Shown here one piece after another: positions 1-5,644 of a stretch of 9,251 bases of DNA. The translations under genes and the position numbers were made by a program. The notes below the pieces were generated by a model. That model was not told the origin of the DNA and did not search any database. It saw only the letters and a program-made list of their open reading frames with translations. The stretch comes from Deltaproteobacteria bacterium (lineage in GTDB: Bacteria > Myxococcota > UBA796 > SXON01). The number at the start of each line of letters is the position of its first letter. The first letter of the stretch is position 1. The DNA lies in assembly GCA_947483545.1 (NCBI GenBank), contig CANKNP010000208.1:1-9251 (forward strand), written 5' to 3'.

Positions 1-31
1 CGCTCTGAGCCAGGATCAAACTCTCCAGTTT
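1..31 (-). rRNA. rrs: 16S ribosomal RNA, 5' end only (cut by window edge)
   Basis: Read on the minus strand, positions 24-1 give AGAGTTTGATCCTGGCTCAG followed by AGCG. This is the universally conserved 5' end of bacterial 16S rRNA, where the 8F primer binds. Counting back from nucleotide 8 of the E. coli numbering puts the mature 5' end near position 31. Only about 31 nt of the gene are inside the window; the rest lies off the left edge. Transcription comes from the promoters at 195-312. Confidence 0.97.
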
Positions 32-44
32 GTATCCTCTGCGC

Positions 45-67
45 GCGTCTCCGGGCTAACGGAGCGC
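45..67 (-). other. Stem-loop immediately upstream of 16S, likely processing structure
   Basis: CTCCG (64-60 on the minus strand) pairs with CGGAG (53-49) across a 6-nt loop. The helix extends by three more pairs (67-65 with 47-45) past one bulged base. It ends about 14 nt before the 16S 5' end. It may take part in pre-16S maturation, though the main RNase III stem needs the 3' flank, which is outside the window. Confidence 0.35.
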
Positions 68-103
68 ACGTCTAAACTCTATTGAACGTACGAAAATCTG
101 CTA

Positions 104-120
104 CCAATTTTTCAAAGACC
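104..120 (-). promoter_or_regulatory. boxA-like antitermination element of the rRNA leader
   Basis: On the minus strand the sequence GGTCTTTGAAAAATTGG resembles the boxA element (core CTTTGA/CTTTAA) that recruits Nus factors to rRNA transcripts. It lies 73 nt upstream of the predicted 16S 5' end, the expected place. The assignment rests on sequence similarity and position only. Confidence 0.55.
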
Positions 121-161
121 AGCGAATCCGCCGACCGAGGTCGGTGTCCGCTTGCTCGGTT

Positions 162-177
162 GACCTCCGAAGAGGTC
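162..177 (-). other. UUCG-tetraloop hairpin in rRNA leader
   Basis: On the minus strand GACCTC-TTCG-GAGGTC gives a perfect 6-bp stem closed by the very stable cUUCGg tetraloop. It sits about 11 nt after the predicted P2 start. It has no T-tract, so it is more likely part of leader folding or processing than a terminator. Confidence 0.55.
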
Positions 178-194
178 CTTCCCGAAGCCCCACC

Positions 195-223
195 CTCTTA
201 TCGGTTTGCGGTGCGGGCGTCAA
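195..223 (-). promoter_or_regulatory. rRNA operon promoter P2 (proximal) with upstream A-tract
   Basis: On the minus strand TTGACG (223-218), a 17-nt spacer and TAAGAG (200-195) form a sigma70-type promoter with the same -35 hexamer as P1. A run of six A (234-229) just upstream of the -35 resembles an UP element. The -10 is followed by GGTGGGGC, a GC-rich discriminator typical of stringently controlled rRNA promoters. Expected transcription start is near 188, giving a leader of about 157 nt before 16S. Confidence 0.72.
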
Positions 224-283
224 GGAGCTTTTTTGCGTTCCTTTCGTTTCCGCCCCGCTCCACGAGGGGAGTGAGGTGGCCGG

Positions 284-312
284 CTTGTACACCGTGCCCG
301 CGGCTCCGTCAA
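284..312 (-). promoter_or_regulatory. rRNA operon promoter P1 (distal)
   Basis: On the minus strand TTGACG (312-307) is separated by exactly 17 nt from TACAAG (289-284). This is a near-consensus -35 (5/6) and an acceptable -10 (4/6). A GC-rich stretch (CCGGCCACC) follows the -10, the kind of discriminator associated with stringent control of rRNA promoters. Transcription would start near 277, about 245 nt before the 16S 5' end. The -35 lies only 22 nt after the stop codon of the preceding gene. Confidence 0.6.
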
Positions 313-334
313 CCCCTCAGGCCGCGATCGGGGC

Positions 335-1255
335 TCAAAGTCTCCCTCGAATCGCCGCCGTCCAGCCCGGTCCGCGCGTGGGTGTCAGTGTTTCGATGGG
401 GAAGAACTCGGCGTCCTCCCCGGCGATCGGCAGAGAGACGGCGGCGCGCAGATCCAGTCCTCGGGAGAGGTCCACTTGAAGCCCCGGCGAGAGGGTGGCC
501 CACCAGCCGTCCGATCCGGAGAGGGGTGTCAAGCCGGTGTCGGGGGAGCCGCGGGTCGCGGCGGCGTACCGGACGCGGAGGTCGAGCTCGCCGAACAGCG
601 CAACGGGGCCGAGCTGAAGGAGCGGCTGTAGGCGGAGTCCCGTCTGATCCCCGGGCTTGAAGGCCTGAGAGCTCGCCACCCGGTAGGCGGTCTGCCCCTC
701 GAAAAAGTGGGTGTAGCCGACCGCCCCGGTGACCGACGTCGGCCCGAACTGGCGACGCGCCAACAGCTCGAGCGTTGCCCCCGCAACGCCGACAGCGAGC
801 GGTACGGCGGTCGCATCCCGTGGGAGGCCCACGCTACCGCCGTCCTCTCCCCCCGCGGGGACAGTGATGCACAGGTCGGAGGCGACGCTTGCGCCCGGCG
901 AGTGCCTTCGGAACCACTGCACGCGAGAACCGACACGAAGGTCAGCGAGCCCAAATTCAGATGTTCGATCCGCACCTTCCGTCAGCACCGCATAGGCGAA
1001 CGGCACCTCGGCGTAGATCTCGGCGTTCGGGAGGAACCCGTAGCGAAGCCCGATCTGCTCTGTCGTGTACAACCAGCCGACCCCAGCGGGGAGCGGCTCG
1101 ACCGCCCCATCGCCCGCATACGTGCCCGTCGCGCGCTTCAGGTCGGCGCGTACTTCGATCTCCAGCCAGCCTGCGCCTAGCACAAGGGGGCGCTCAACCT
1201 CTATGGCCGGCCAAGGCGCCTTGGCGATGGCGGCCGGCAGCAAGGCCAGGAACAC
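335..1255 (-). CDS. Putative outer-membrane beta-barrel protein (MetA-phenol-degradation-like family)
   Basis: A 306-residue protein that looks like an outer-membrane barrel. A short hydrophobic N-terminus (MFLALLPAAIAKA) resembles a small signal peptide, without the usual positive charge and with Pro at the likely +1 position, so cleavage is uncertain. The rest alternates short aromatic/aliphatic strands with turns, such as IGLRYGFLPNAEIYAEVPFAY, GLADLRVGSRVQW and LFGELDLRVRY. This pattern recalls the Phenol_MetA_deg family of predicted outer-membrane proteins; the substrate, if any, is unknown. It is the last gene of a four-gene run and starts just after the hydrolase stop (TGA-GGC-GTG-GTG). 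GAGG lies 1 nt from the GTG at 1258 and 4 nt from the GTG at 1255, so 1255 is preferred; using 1258 adds one residue. Its TGA at 337-335 lies just before the rRNA promoter P1. Confidence 0.75.
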   Translation of the reverse strand: MFLALLPAAIAKAPWPAIEVERPLVLGAGWLEIEVRADLKRATGTYAGDGAVEPLPAGVGWLYTTEQIGLRYGFLPNAEIYAEVPFAYAVLTEGADRTSEFGLADLRVGSRVQWFRRHSPGASVASDLCITVPAGGEDGGSVGLPRDATAVPLAVGVAGATLELLARRQFGPTSVTGAVGYTHFFEGQTAYRVASSQAFKPGDQTGLRLQPLLQLGPVALFGELDLRVRYAAATRGSPDTGLTPLSGSDGWWATLSPGLQVDLSRGLDLRAAVSLPIAGEDAEFFPIETLTPTRGPGWTAAIRGRL

Positions 1256-1261
1256 CACGCC

Positions 1262-1966
1262 TCAGACGCCGCGGGCGCGACGCCAGCCCGTCATGTCGCT
1301 GACCTGCAAATAGGGATTCGTGCGTCGTACCTGGGAGAGCGGCGCGTGGTGCCCGCCATACGCATGCCCCGGCCACAGGATCATGTCGCCCGGTAGCGTG
1401 GCCAGGCGCTCATGCAGCGTCCGGTACATCTCCTCCGAGTCTCCCCCGGGCAAGTCAACCCGGCCGCAGCCGCTGAGAAAAAGGGTGTCCCCGGCGACCA
1501 GCGCATCCGCGACCCGAAAGCAGCTCGACCCGGGCGTGTGACCCGGCGTGTGCAGCCACTCGATGCGCACGCCACCGACCTCCACGTGGTCACCGGACTG
1601 GTGCGGCACGATGTCACCCGTCGAGAGGCCGGTGACCTTGCGGATCCACTCGACCTCCAATTGGTGCGCGTGGAGCTTGCACCCGCAGCGAGAGGTGAGC
1701 CTCGCGGCACCCTCGATCTCAAACCCCATCATCGAGCCGCCCACATGGTCGGGGTGGTAGTGGGTCGCCAGGCCACCGACGACGCGCATGCCATCGGCCT
1801 CCGCGAGGTCCACGACCTGGTCTATGGCCCAAGCGCCGTCCACGACGACGCACTCCTTGGTCTCGGCATCGCCAATCAGGTAGACGAAGTTCTCCATCTG
1901 ACAGCAGACGGGGTTCTGGGCCCCGAAGTCACGGCCCGCGAACAACTGGCGAAAATAGAGCGACAT
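1262..1966 (-). CDS. Metallo-beta-lactamase-fold hydrolase (glyoxalase II / persulfide dioxygenase-like)
   Basis: A 234-residue cytoplasmic metallo-hydrolase with the complete metal-binding set of the fold: THYHPDH (H69, H71, D73, H74), HTPGHTPG (H143), AGDTLF (D160) and PGHAYGG (H201). The segment SGCGRVDLPGGD (residues 165-176) is typical of the hydroxyacylglutathione-hydrolase and ETHE1-type persulfide-dioxygenase branch, so a thioester or persulfide substrate is plausible. A Cys pair (C21, C22) and CGC (C94, C96) are unusual for the family. There is no fused rhodanese domain. The ATG at 1966 has GAGG 8 nt upstream and follows the stop of the diiron gene after only three bases (TGA-TCC-ATG). 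The downstream barrel gene follows with the same 3-nt, same-frame arrangement. Exact substrate cannot be told from sequence. Confidence 0.9.
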   Translation of the reverse strand: MSLYFRQLFAGRDFGAQNPVCCQMENFVYLIGDAETKECVVVDGAWAIDQVVDLAEADGMRVVGGLATHYHPDHVGGSMMGFEIEGAARLTSRCGCKLHAHQLEVEWIRKVTGLSTGDIVPHQSGDHVEVGGVRIEWLHTPGHTPGSSCFRVADALVAGDTLFLSGCGRVDLPGGDSEEMYRTLHERLATLPGDMILWPGHAYGGHHAPLSQVRRTNPYLQVSDMTGWRRARGV

Positions 1967-1969
1967 GGA

Positions 1970-2803
1970 TCAGGCCTCGAAGCCGAGCTCGCGCAGGTAG
2001 ATGTGTTCCAGCTGGGACCGGGATCCGGCGAACTGGGAGCGAATAAAGAGCAGAATCCCTGATGCCATGCAGGCCAACCGCATGATGAGGCCTGGCTCCG
2101 GGTCCGGGACGAAGCCAAGGGCCCGGCCTTGGCGGCGCACCCTGGCCCGAACGTGGTCCACGAACCCGCCGAGATGTGTGAGCACCGGATGGCCCTTGGC
2201 GCGGTCCGCGAACGCACGAACGATGAACGGTGCCACGCCAAGCTGCAGCAGCAGCAGCCCATAGAAAGGGAACCGTAACCATGGCTTCTCCGCGAGGAGC
2301 CGCCGGGTCTCTTTCTCTCCCCAGGCGACATGCTCCTCTTCTTCGCGGCAGACCACCGCCAAGCGCTTCTTGATCTCAGGCACGCGCGGATCACTGTCCG
2401 GCAGCGTTTGCATCAGCACATCCCGGAAGATGTCCAGCACCATACCCTCCCCCAGGGCGTGCTCCATCAGCACCTTCAACGGGTAGTAATTGTTGTGCGC
2501 GGACAGCAGGCGAACCACCCAGTGGGCCTTCACCGGCTGCATGTCCAACTTCCGGAAGATCTCGGCGAACAGTTCGAGGTGGTTCAACTCCTGACGCGCC
2601 TGCCGGAGGTAGAACCGGGCGGCCTCCAAAGACCCGGCAGTGTAGAGCGATTTGCCGCAATACACGCCCGTGGCCTCGCCGTACAACGCCTGGGAGAGGA
2701 TGAAGCGGATGAGCGCGCGATCCGCGGGCGCCGAAAGATCGAAGGTCGCCCCACGGAAATCGTAGTCGGGACCGGCGGATGCAAGGGGCACGGCGGCTTC
2801 CAC
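1970..2803 (-). CDS. Ferritin-like diiron protein with C-terminal hydrophobic segments
   Basis: A 277-residue protein with a four-helix diiron signature. E43 (GEATG), E72 and H75 (ELNH), E119 (LGEG), and E155 and H158 (EEEH) give the E..ExxH..E..ExxH ligand pattern of ferritin-like oxidases and oxygenases. Downstream, two hydrophobic stretches (about 178-199, starting FPFYGLLLL, and about 239-255, ending ILLFIR) suggest membrane association, which soluble ferritins and rubrerythrins lack. A role in O2- or peroxide-dependent chemistry is inferred; I do not recognise a named subfamily. It begins at GTG 2803, overlapping the upstream stop by one base (TAGTG) with only a weak ribosome-binding site, so translation is probably coupled. 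It is followed by the MBL hydrolase after three bases. A CAG-repeat stretch (about 2246-2257) encodes part of the Leu run. Confidence 0.8.
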   Translation of the reverse strand: MEAAVPLASAGPDYDFRGATFDLSAPADRALIRFILSQALYGEATGVYCGKSLYTAGSLEAARFYLRQARQELNHLELFAEIFRKLDMQPVKAHWVVRLLSAHNNYYPLKVLMEHALGEGMVLDIFRDVLMQTLPDSDPRVPEIKKRLAVVCREEEEHVAWGEKETRRLLAEKPWLRFPFYGLLLLQLGVAPFIVRAFADRAKGHPVLTHLGGFVDHVRARVRRQGRALGFVPDPEPGLIMRLACMASGILLFIRSQFAGSRSQLEHIYLRELGFEA

Positions 2804-3558
2804 TAACGACCCAGCTGAGGATCAAAGGGCATGCTGCACTGCCGCTGCGCGTTCATTTCGGTGATCTCGGCCTCCGTGAAGGGCTCCTCGGACTGCATCA
2901 CAACGCCCTTCACAAACGCCATGACGGCGCGACGCGCGACATCGCCCTCGGGCGTATCGAGCCTGGAGTCCCAGTAGGTGAAGAGCAGGCGGCGCCGGGC
3001 CTCTGCCGGGATCGGCTGCGCCCAAATCTGCTCGCAGTCCACGGGGATGTCATTGTTGACCCGGAGCTCGAGTTGCTTGCGTGCGACGGCGTCGTTGAGC
3101 GCGTTCACGTCGTTGTGAACCGCATCGAGCACGTCGCCCTTGATCGCGGCGAGCTTGTGAGGGCTGATCAGCAGGCCGCCGACCGACACGCAGGCGGTCG
3201 GCGCCAAGATGCACCACAGATAGGCGGCGGGGGAACCCTGGTCGGAGAACGACTTTCCAGGGGCATGAACCCGAGGCGGCTCCCGCCGGAGATAGACCCA
3301 GCCGTCATCGTGCACGATGACGCGGGGGTAATAGGGGGTGTAGCTCTTGAACACCGTGCGGTCGTTCTTGTGGTCGCCCCGGCGATATCCCTGGTCCCGC
3401 AGGTCCTGGAACAGCTTCGCCCGGGCGCGAGCCACCGCAGGATCGGCCAGGACCTCCACCTCGACCCCGGGAACGAACGACTCCTCCACAGGGGCGGCTT
3501 CCGCGACAGGCGGCGCATCCGCTGCAAGCGAGAAGGCGACGAGGGTGGAAAACAGCAC
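2803..3558 (-). CDS. Exported protein of unknown function
   Basis: I do not recognise this protein (251 residues). The N-terminus MLFSTLVAFSLAADA followed by a Pro/Ala/Glu-rich linker looks like a cleavable signal peptide, so it is probably periplasmic or surface-exposed. The mature part has a charged segment, a Tyr-rich stretch (YTPYYPRVIVHDDGWVYL, about 73-90), one hydrophobic segment (about 111-131) that could span or contact a membrane, and a helical C-terminal half. There are four Cys (C116, C123, C175, C241), possibly two disulfides. Start choice: GGAGGT at 3568-3563 sits 5 nt before the GTG at 3558, a good ribosome-binding site, whereas the GTG at 3564 overlaps it; that alternative adds two residues. 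It is the first gene of the four-gene run and its TAG overlaps the GTG of the diiron gene. Confidence 0.72.
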   Translation of the reverse strand: MLFSTLVAFSLAADAPPVAEAAPVEESFVPGVEVEVLADPAVARARAKLFQDLRDQGYRRGDHKNDRTVFKSYTPYYPRVIVHDDGWVYLRREPPRVHAPGKSFSDQGSPAAYLWCILAPTACVSVGGLLISPHKLAAIKGDVLDAVHNDVNALNDAVARKQLELRVNNDIPVDCEQIWAQPIPAEARRRLLFTYWDSRLDTPEGDVARRAVMAFVKGVVMQSEEPFTEAEITEMNAQRQCSMPFDPQLGR

Positions 3559-3639
3559 AGACACCTCCGGCGCGTATCAAGGATCCCGGAGGGAGGGAGA
3601 GGCCCCGGGCCGCAGTAGCCAACCCGGCGCGGTTGCTCC

Positions 3640-3661
3640 CGCGCCCTTCGGGCCCGGCGCG
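3640..3661 (-). terminator. GC-rich hairpin after the kinase gene, possible terminator
   Basis: CGCGCC and GGCGCG form a 6-bp stem with a 10-nt loop; an alternative compact form pairs GCCC with GGGC around GAA. The hairpin begins 9 nt after the kinase stop codon. There is no T-tract, so termination is uncertain, but it is the only strong hairpin between the two minus-strand transcription groups. Confidence 0.35.
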
Positions 3662-3670
3662 GCCCTCTGT

Positions 3671-4666
3671 TCAGATCGCCCTGATGATCCGGGTCAGCTC
3701 GCGACGTTGGGCCCGGACCGATCTCGCCAGGCAGAGCTGGCCTTGCGCACGGAAAAGGTTGTGGGCTCGCCGACTCGAAAAACGCGCCGTGTTCCAACCG
3801 AAGTAGCTGTCTTCAAAGACGTCGCGGCAAAACCGACTGGCGAGCTCCAGCGCGATGCGCTCGGGCCCACTTACGAGCCCCGCGTGCTCGTCGGGGCTGA
3901 GCGGACGCACCGAGGCATACCCCCGCAGCGCAGCCTCAAAAAGACCGATGTCAAAGTGCGTCTCCAGGCTGTCCTCGCCGACGGGGTTGCACCAGGAGCG
4001 CAAGGCATCGCCGATCTCCACGTCGAACGAGAGGCGCCCCAGGGTGTCCAGGTCCAGAAGGCAAATCCCCTCCCCGCGCTCGGAAAACCGAAGGTTGGAG
4101 ACCTTGAGATCGCCGTGGGCGTGCCGCAGGGGCAGGTCGAGCGATCCCTCCCAGCCGTGCCAGGCCTCGGCGATCTCCGACGCCAACCGCACGCCCTCCG
4201 GCAAGTCCGGCCGTCCAGCGGCCACCGCCTCAAGCCGCCGGAGGTGTAAAAGCGTGTCGTGGGAGCCTGGACGAACGTGGTGGTACGCCCAGTCCAGGTC
4301 ATCCGTCGCCCGGTGGAAGCGCGCGACGAGGGCACCGGCAGCCACCGCGATCACGGGGTCTGTGAGGCGGTGGATGGTCCTGCCGGGCACAAATGTGAGC
4401 ACCCGCCAGACATCGCCGCCCTCGTCGAGGGCGAAAAGGGCGCCCTCGTCCGTCGGAACCAGCCGGGGCGTGGGGAGTCCGGCGTTGGCGAGGTGCGCGG
4501 TTACGGCCTCGATGTCGTCATGGACGGCGGGCCCGAAGATCGGGTTGACCCGCTGGACCACAAACCGCGGCGGCATGCCCGCCATGAGGGTGCGGTTGAT
4601 GAGCCCGGCGTCCTGCGCGTCGGCCACAGGCAGCCCTTCGATGGCTGCCCATGCACGCGGGATCAC
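3671..4666 (-). CDS. APH/choline-kinase-fold phosphotransferase, N-acetylhexosamine-1-kinase-like
   Basis: A 331-residue soluble kinase of the aminoglycoside phosphotransferase/choline kinase fold. The catalytic Brenner-type motif HGDLKVSN (H184, D186, N191) and the metal-binding LLDLDTLG (D205, D207) are intact. The N-terminal lobe (GLINRTL, then FVVQRVN at 35-41, DIEAVTAHL and WRVLTFVPG) closely resembles N-acetylhexosamine 1-kinase / 'mucin desulfatase' proteins, suggesting a sugar or amino-sugar substrate; this is inference. The frame stays open upstream to 5014, but that stretch is out of frame with a convincing small membrane protein and reads as nonsense (Arg/His-rich). The likely start is the GTG at 4666, which overlaps the upstream TGA as GTGA. 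Short GAGG lies 1 nt before the GTG, so expression probably depends on coupling. The gene is probably co-transcribed with the small protein. Confidence 0.85.
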   Translation of the reverse strand: MIPRAWAAIEGLPVADAQDAGLINRTLMAGMPPRFVVQRVNPIFGPAVHDDIEAVTAHLANAGLPTPRLVPTDEGALFALDEGGDVWRVLTFVPGRTIHRLTDPVIAVAAGALVARFHRATDDLDWAYHHVRPGSHDTLLHLRRLEAVAAGRPDLPEGVRLASEIAEAWHGWEGSLDLPLRHAHGDLKVSNLRFSERGEGICLLDLDTLGRLSFDVEIGDALRSWCNPVGEDSLETHFDIGLFEAALRGYASVRPLSPDEHAGLVSGPERIALELASRFCRDVFEDSYFGWNTARFSSRRAHNLFRAQGQLCLARSVRAQRRELTRIIRAI

Positions 4667-4902
4667 GCCTCGGGGTCCTTGCCGCCGCTCATGAAGCCCA
4701 CGGCGAGCAGCACAATCGCAAGCACGCCCGCGAAGCAACAGCAGCCGCTGTTCACGTACCCGATCGTGGCCGAAAGCGGCGCCAGGGTCATGCCGAGGTT
4801 GGGGTCGGCGTTCGCGATGATCGCGACGATGGGACCCGTGGCAAAGATCATGATGAAGAAGAAGAAGGCGAGGCAGCCAAAGCAGCCGCCGGCGATTTTC
4901 AT
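4663..4902 (-). CDS. Small Cys-rich two-helix membrane protein of unknown function
   Basis: A 79-residue protein with two hydrophobic segments (about 8-31 and 46-71) joined by a short polar loop (NADPNLG), giving a helical hairpin with a short charged tail (GGKDPEA). Cys residues cluster at the N-terminus (C7, C10 in CFGC) and at the start of the second helix (C54, C55, C56). This is unusual and could serve metal binding, disulfides or acylation. The ATG at 4902 is preceded by CTGGAG with a 6-nt gap, a reasonable ribosome-binding site. The stop overlaps the start of the phosphotransferase (GTGA), which supports this frame as real. I cannot assign a family. Confidence 0.65.
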   Translation of the reverse strand: MKIAGGCFGCLAFFFFIMIFATGPIVAIIANADPNLGMTLAPLSATIGYVNSGCCCFAGVLAIVLLAVGFMSGGKDPEA

Positions 4903-5006
4903 GGAGGACTCCAGGGAGGTAAACGAAGGAAACGGAGGCTACCCCAGCCGGGAATAAAATGCCACGCTCGGGCGTGCTCAGTGGCGAGTTTCCGCCCGCG
5001 CGCGGC

Positions 5007-5033
5007 TTGCCCAACCCTTGACGCGGGTATAGG
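5007..5033 (+). promoter_or_regulatory. Candidate promoter for pal
   Basis: TATAGG (5028-5033) is a fair -10, with TTGCCC (5007-5012) 15 nt upstream as a partial -35. This would start transcription near 5040 and leave about a 25-nt leader to the pal ATG. An alternative -10, TAAAAT (4955-4960), has no matching -35. The 162-nt divergent gap 4903-5064 must also drive the minus-strand membrane-protein/kinase pair, but I see no clear promoter for it. Confidence 0.3.
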
Positions 5034-5064
5034 CCACCCCGTCAACCCCACCTCAGGAGTCCCG

Positions 5065-5589
5065 ATGCGGCTTGTTCTTCTCCCCGTTCTGCTGTCGTTT
5101 GCCCTTGTGGGTGGCTGCAAGAAGAAGGCGCCGGTGACCGACATTCCCGACGCCCCCGTGGCCGTCGAGCCCGGCCCCGAACCGAAGCCCTTGGTTCCCC
5201 AGCACGTACAGGAGATGGCCGCGAATTTCGCTCGGGTCTACTTCGACTTCGATGGCGCCTCCCTCAACGCCGACAGCAAAGCCGCGCTCGACGCGAACGT
5301 CGGGATCATGGGGCAATACACGGACGTGAAGGTGGAGGTCCAGGGGCACGCCGATGAGCGCGGCACGACAGATTACAACCTCGCGCTCGGGCAGCAGCGG
5401 GCCGACGCGGTCGTGAAATACCTGCAGGCGCGCGGGATCTCCAGCAGCCGGGTGAAGATCGTCTCCTACGGCGAGGAGCGCCCGCTCGCGAGCGGCACCA
5501 GCGAGACGGCCTATGCCCAGAACCGGCGCGCGGAGTTCGTGATCACGTACGGTGCGGGCGCTCCAGTGAACAGCTCAACCGGCGGCTAG
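5065..5589 (+). CDS. pal: Peptidoglycan-associated lipoprotein Pal (OmpA family)
   Basis: A 174-residue outer-membrane lipoprotein that links the outer membrane to peptidoglycan and normally works with TolB in the Tol-Pal envelope system. The signal peptide ends in the lipobox LVGGC with lipidated C18; Lys at +2 (not Asp) fits outer-membrane sorting. A Pro-rich linker (about 25-46) precedes an OmpA-like domain (about 57-163). It contains VYFDFD, GHADERGTTDYNLALGQQR (94-112) and QNRRAEFVI, with D97 and R112 at the 15-residue spacing of the peptidoglycan-binding Asp/Arg pair. AGGAG at 5055-5059 lies 5 nt before the ATG, fixing the start, although the frame stays open further upstream. No tol genes are in the window. 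It is divergent from the Cys-rich membrane protein and upstream of the TatD gene. Confidence 0.95.
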   Translation: MRLVLLPVLLSFALVGGCKKKAPVTDIPDAPVAVEPGPEPKPLVPQHVQEMAANFARVYFDFDGASLNADSKAALDANVGIMGQYTDVKVEVQGHADERGTTDYNLALGQQRADAVVKYLQARGISSSRVKIVSYGEERPLASGTSETAYAQNRRAEFVITYGAGAPVNSSTGG

Positions 5590-5595
5590 CCCCGA

Positions 5596-5611
5596 CGCGG
5601 GAGTACCCGCG
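5596..5611 (+). terminator. GC hairpin after pal, possible terminator
   Basis: CGCGGG-AGTA-CCCGCG forms a perfect 6-bp stem 6 nt after the pal stop codon. The position suits a terminator for pal. No T-run follows, so it may only protect the 3' end or attenuate read-through. Confidence 0.4.
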
Positions 5612-5644
5612 CCGGGGGCCCGGGCTACGTTGAATTCCGCGGCT

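Larger units (their letters stand above)
32..188 (-). other. 16S rRNA leader (transcribed spacer)
   Basis: This is the untranslated leader between the P2 start and mature 16S. It carries, in transcription order, a UUCG-capped hairpin (177-162), a short CCGAC/GTCGG hairpin (144-131), a boxA-like element (120-104) and a stem just before 16S (67-45, CTCCG/CGGAG core). No protein-coding gene is credible here. Open frames crossing this stretch on the plus strand are by-products of the GC content. Confidence 0.7.

Noticed and set aside
281..300. Plus-strand CTTGTACACCG resembling the conserved 3' part of 16S rRNA
   Set aside because: Only about ten bases match, nothing flanking it matches, and the stretch is fully explained by the P1 promoter on the minus strand.
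82..660. Long plus-strand open frame over the rRNA leader and the barrel gene
   Set aside because: It is Arg/Pro/Ser-rich with no domain and overlaps rRNA control signals and an antisense gene; typical of open frames in GC-rich DNA.
2246..2257. CAG trinucleotide repeat
   Set aside because: Only about four units, and it simply encodes part of the Leu-rich hydrophobic segment of the diiron protein.
1262..2803. TGA recoding (diiron and MBL genes as one fused protein)
   Set aside because: TGA ends several other genes in the window at natural C-termini, each protein is complete on its own, and SD-like sequences precede the restarts.
2779..3618. 279-residue plus-strand open frame opposite the exported unknown protein
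   Set aside because: The minus-strand frame has a signal peptide, a good ribosome-binding site and coupled neighbours; the plus-strand frame has none.
4667..5014. Possible 116-residue N-terminal extension of the phosphotransferase
   Set aside because: The extension is Arg/His-rich nonsense in the wrong frame of the small membrane protein; the GTGA junction gives a family-consistent start.
4651..5064. Upstream extension of the pal reading frame
   Set aside because: The lipoprotein signal peptide and AGGAG place the start at 5065; the upstream stretch crosses an antisense gene and the divergent gap.
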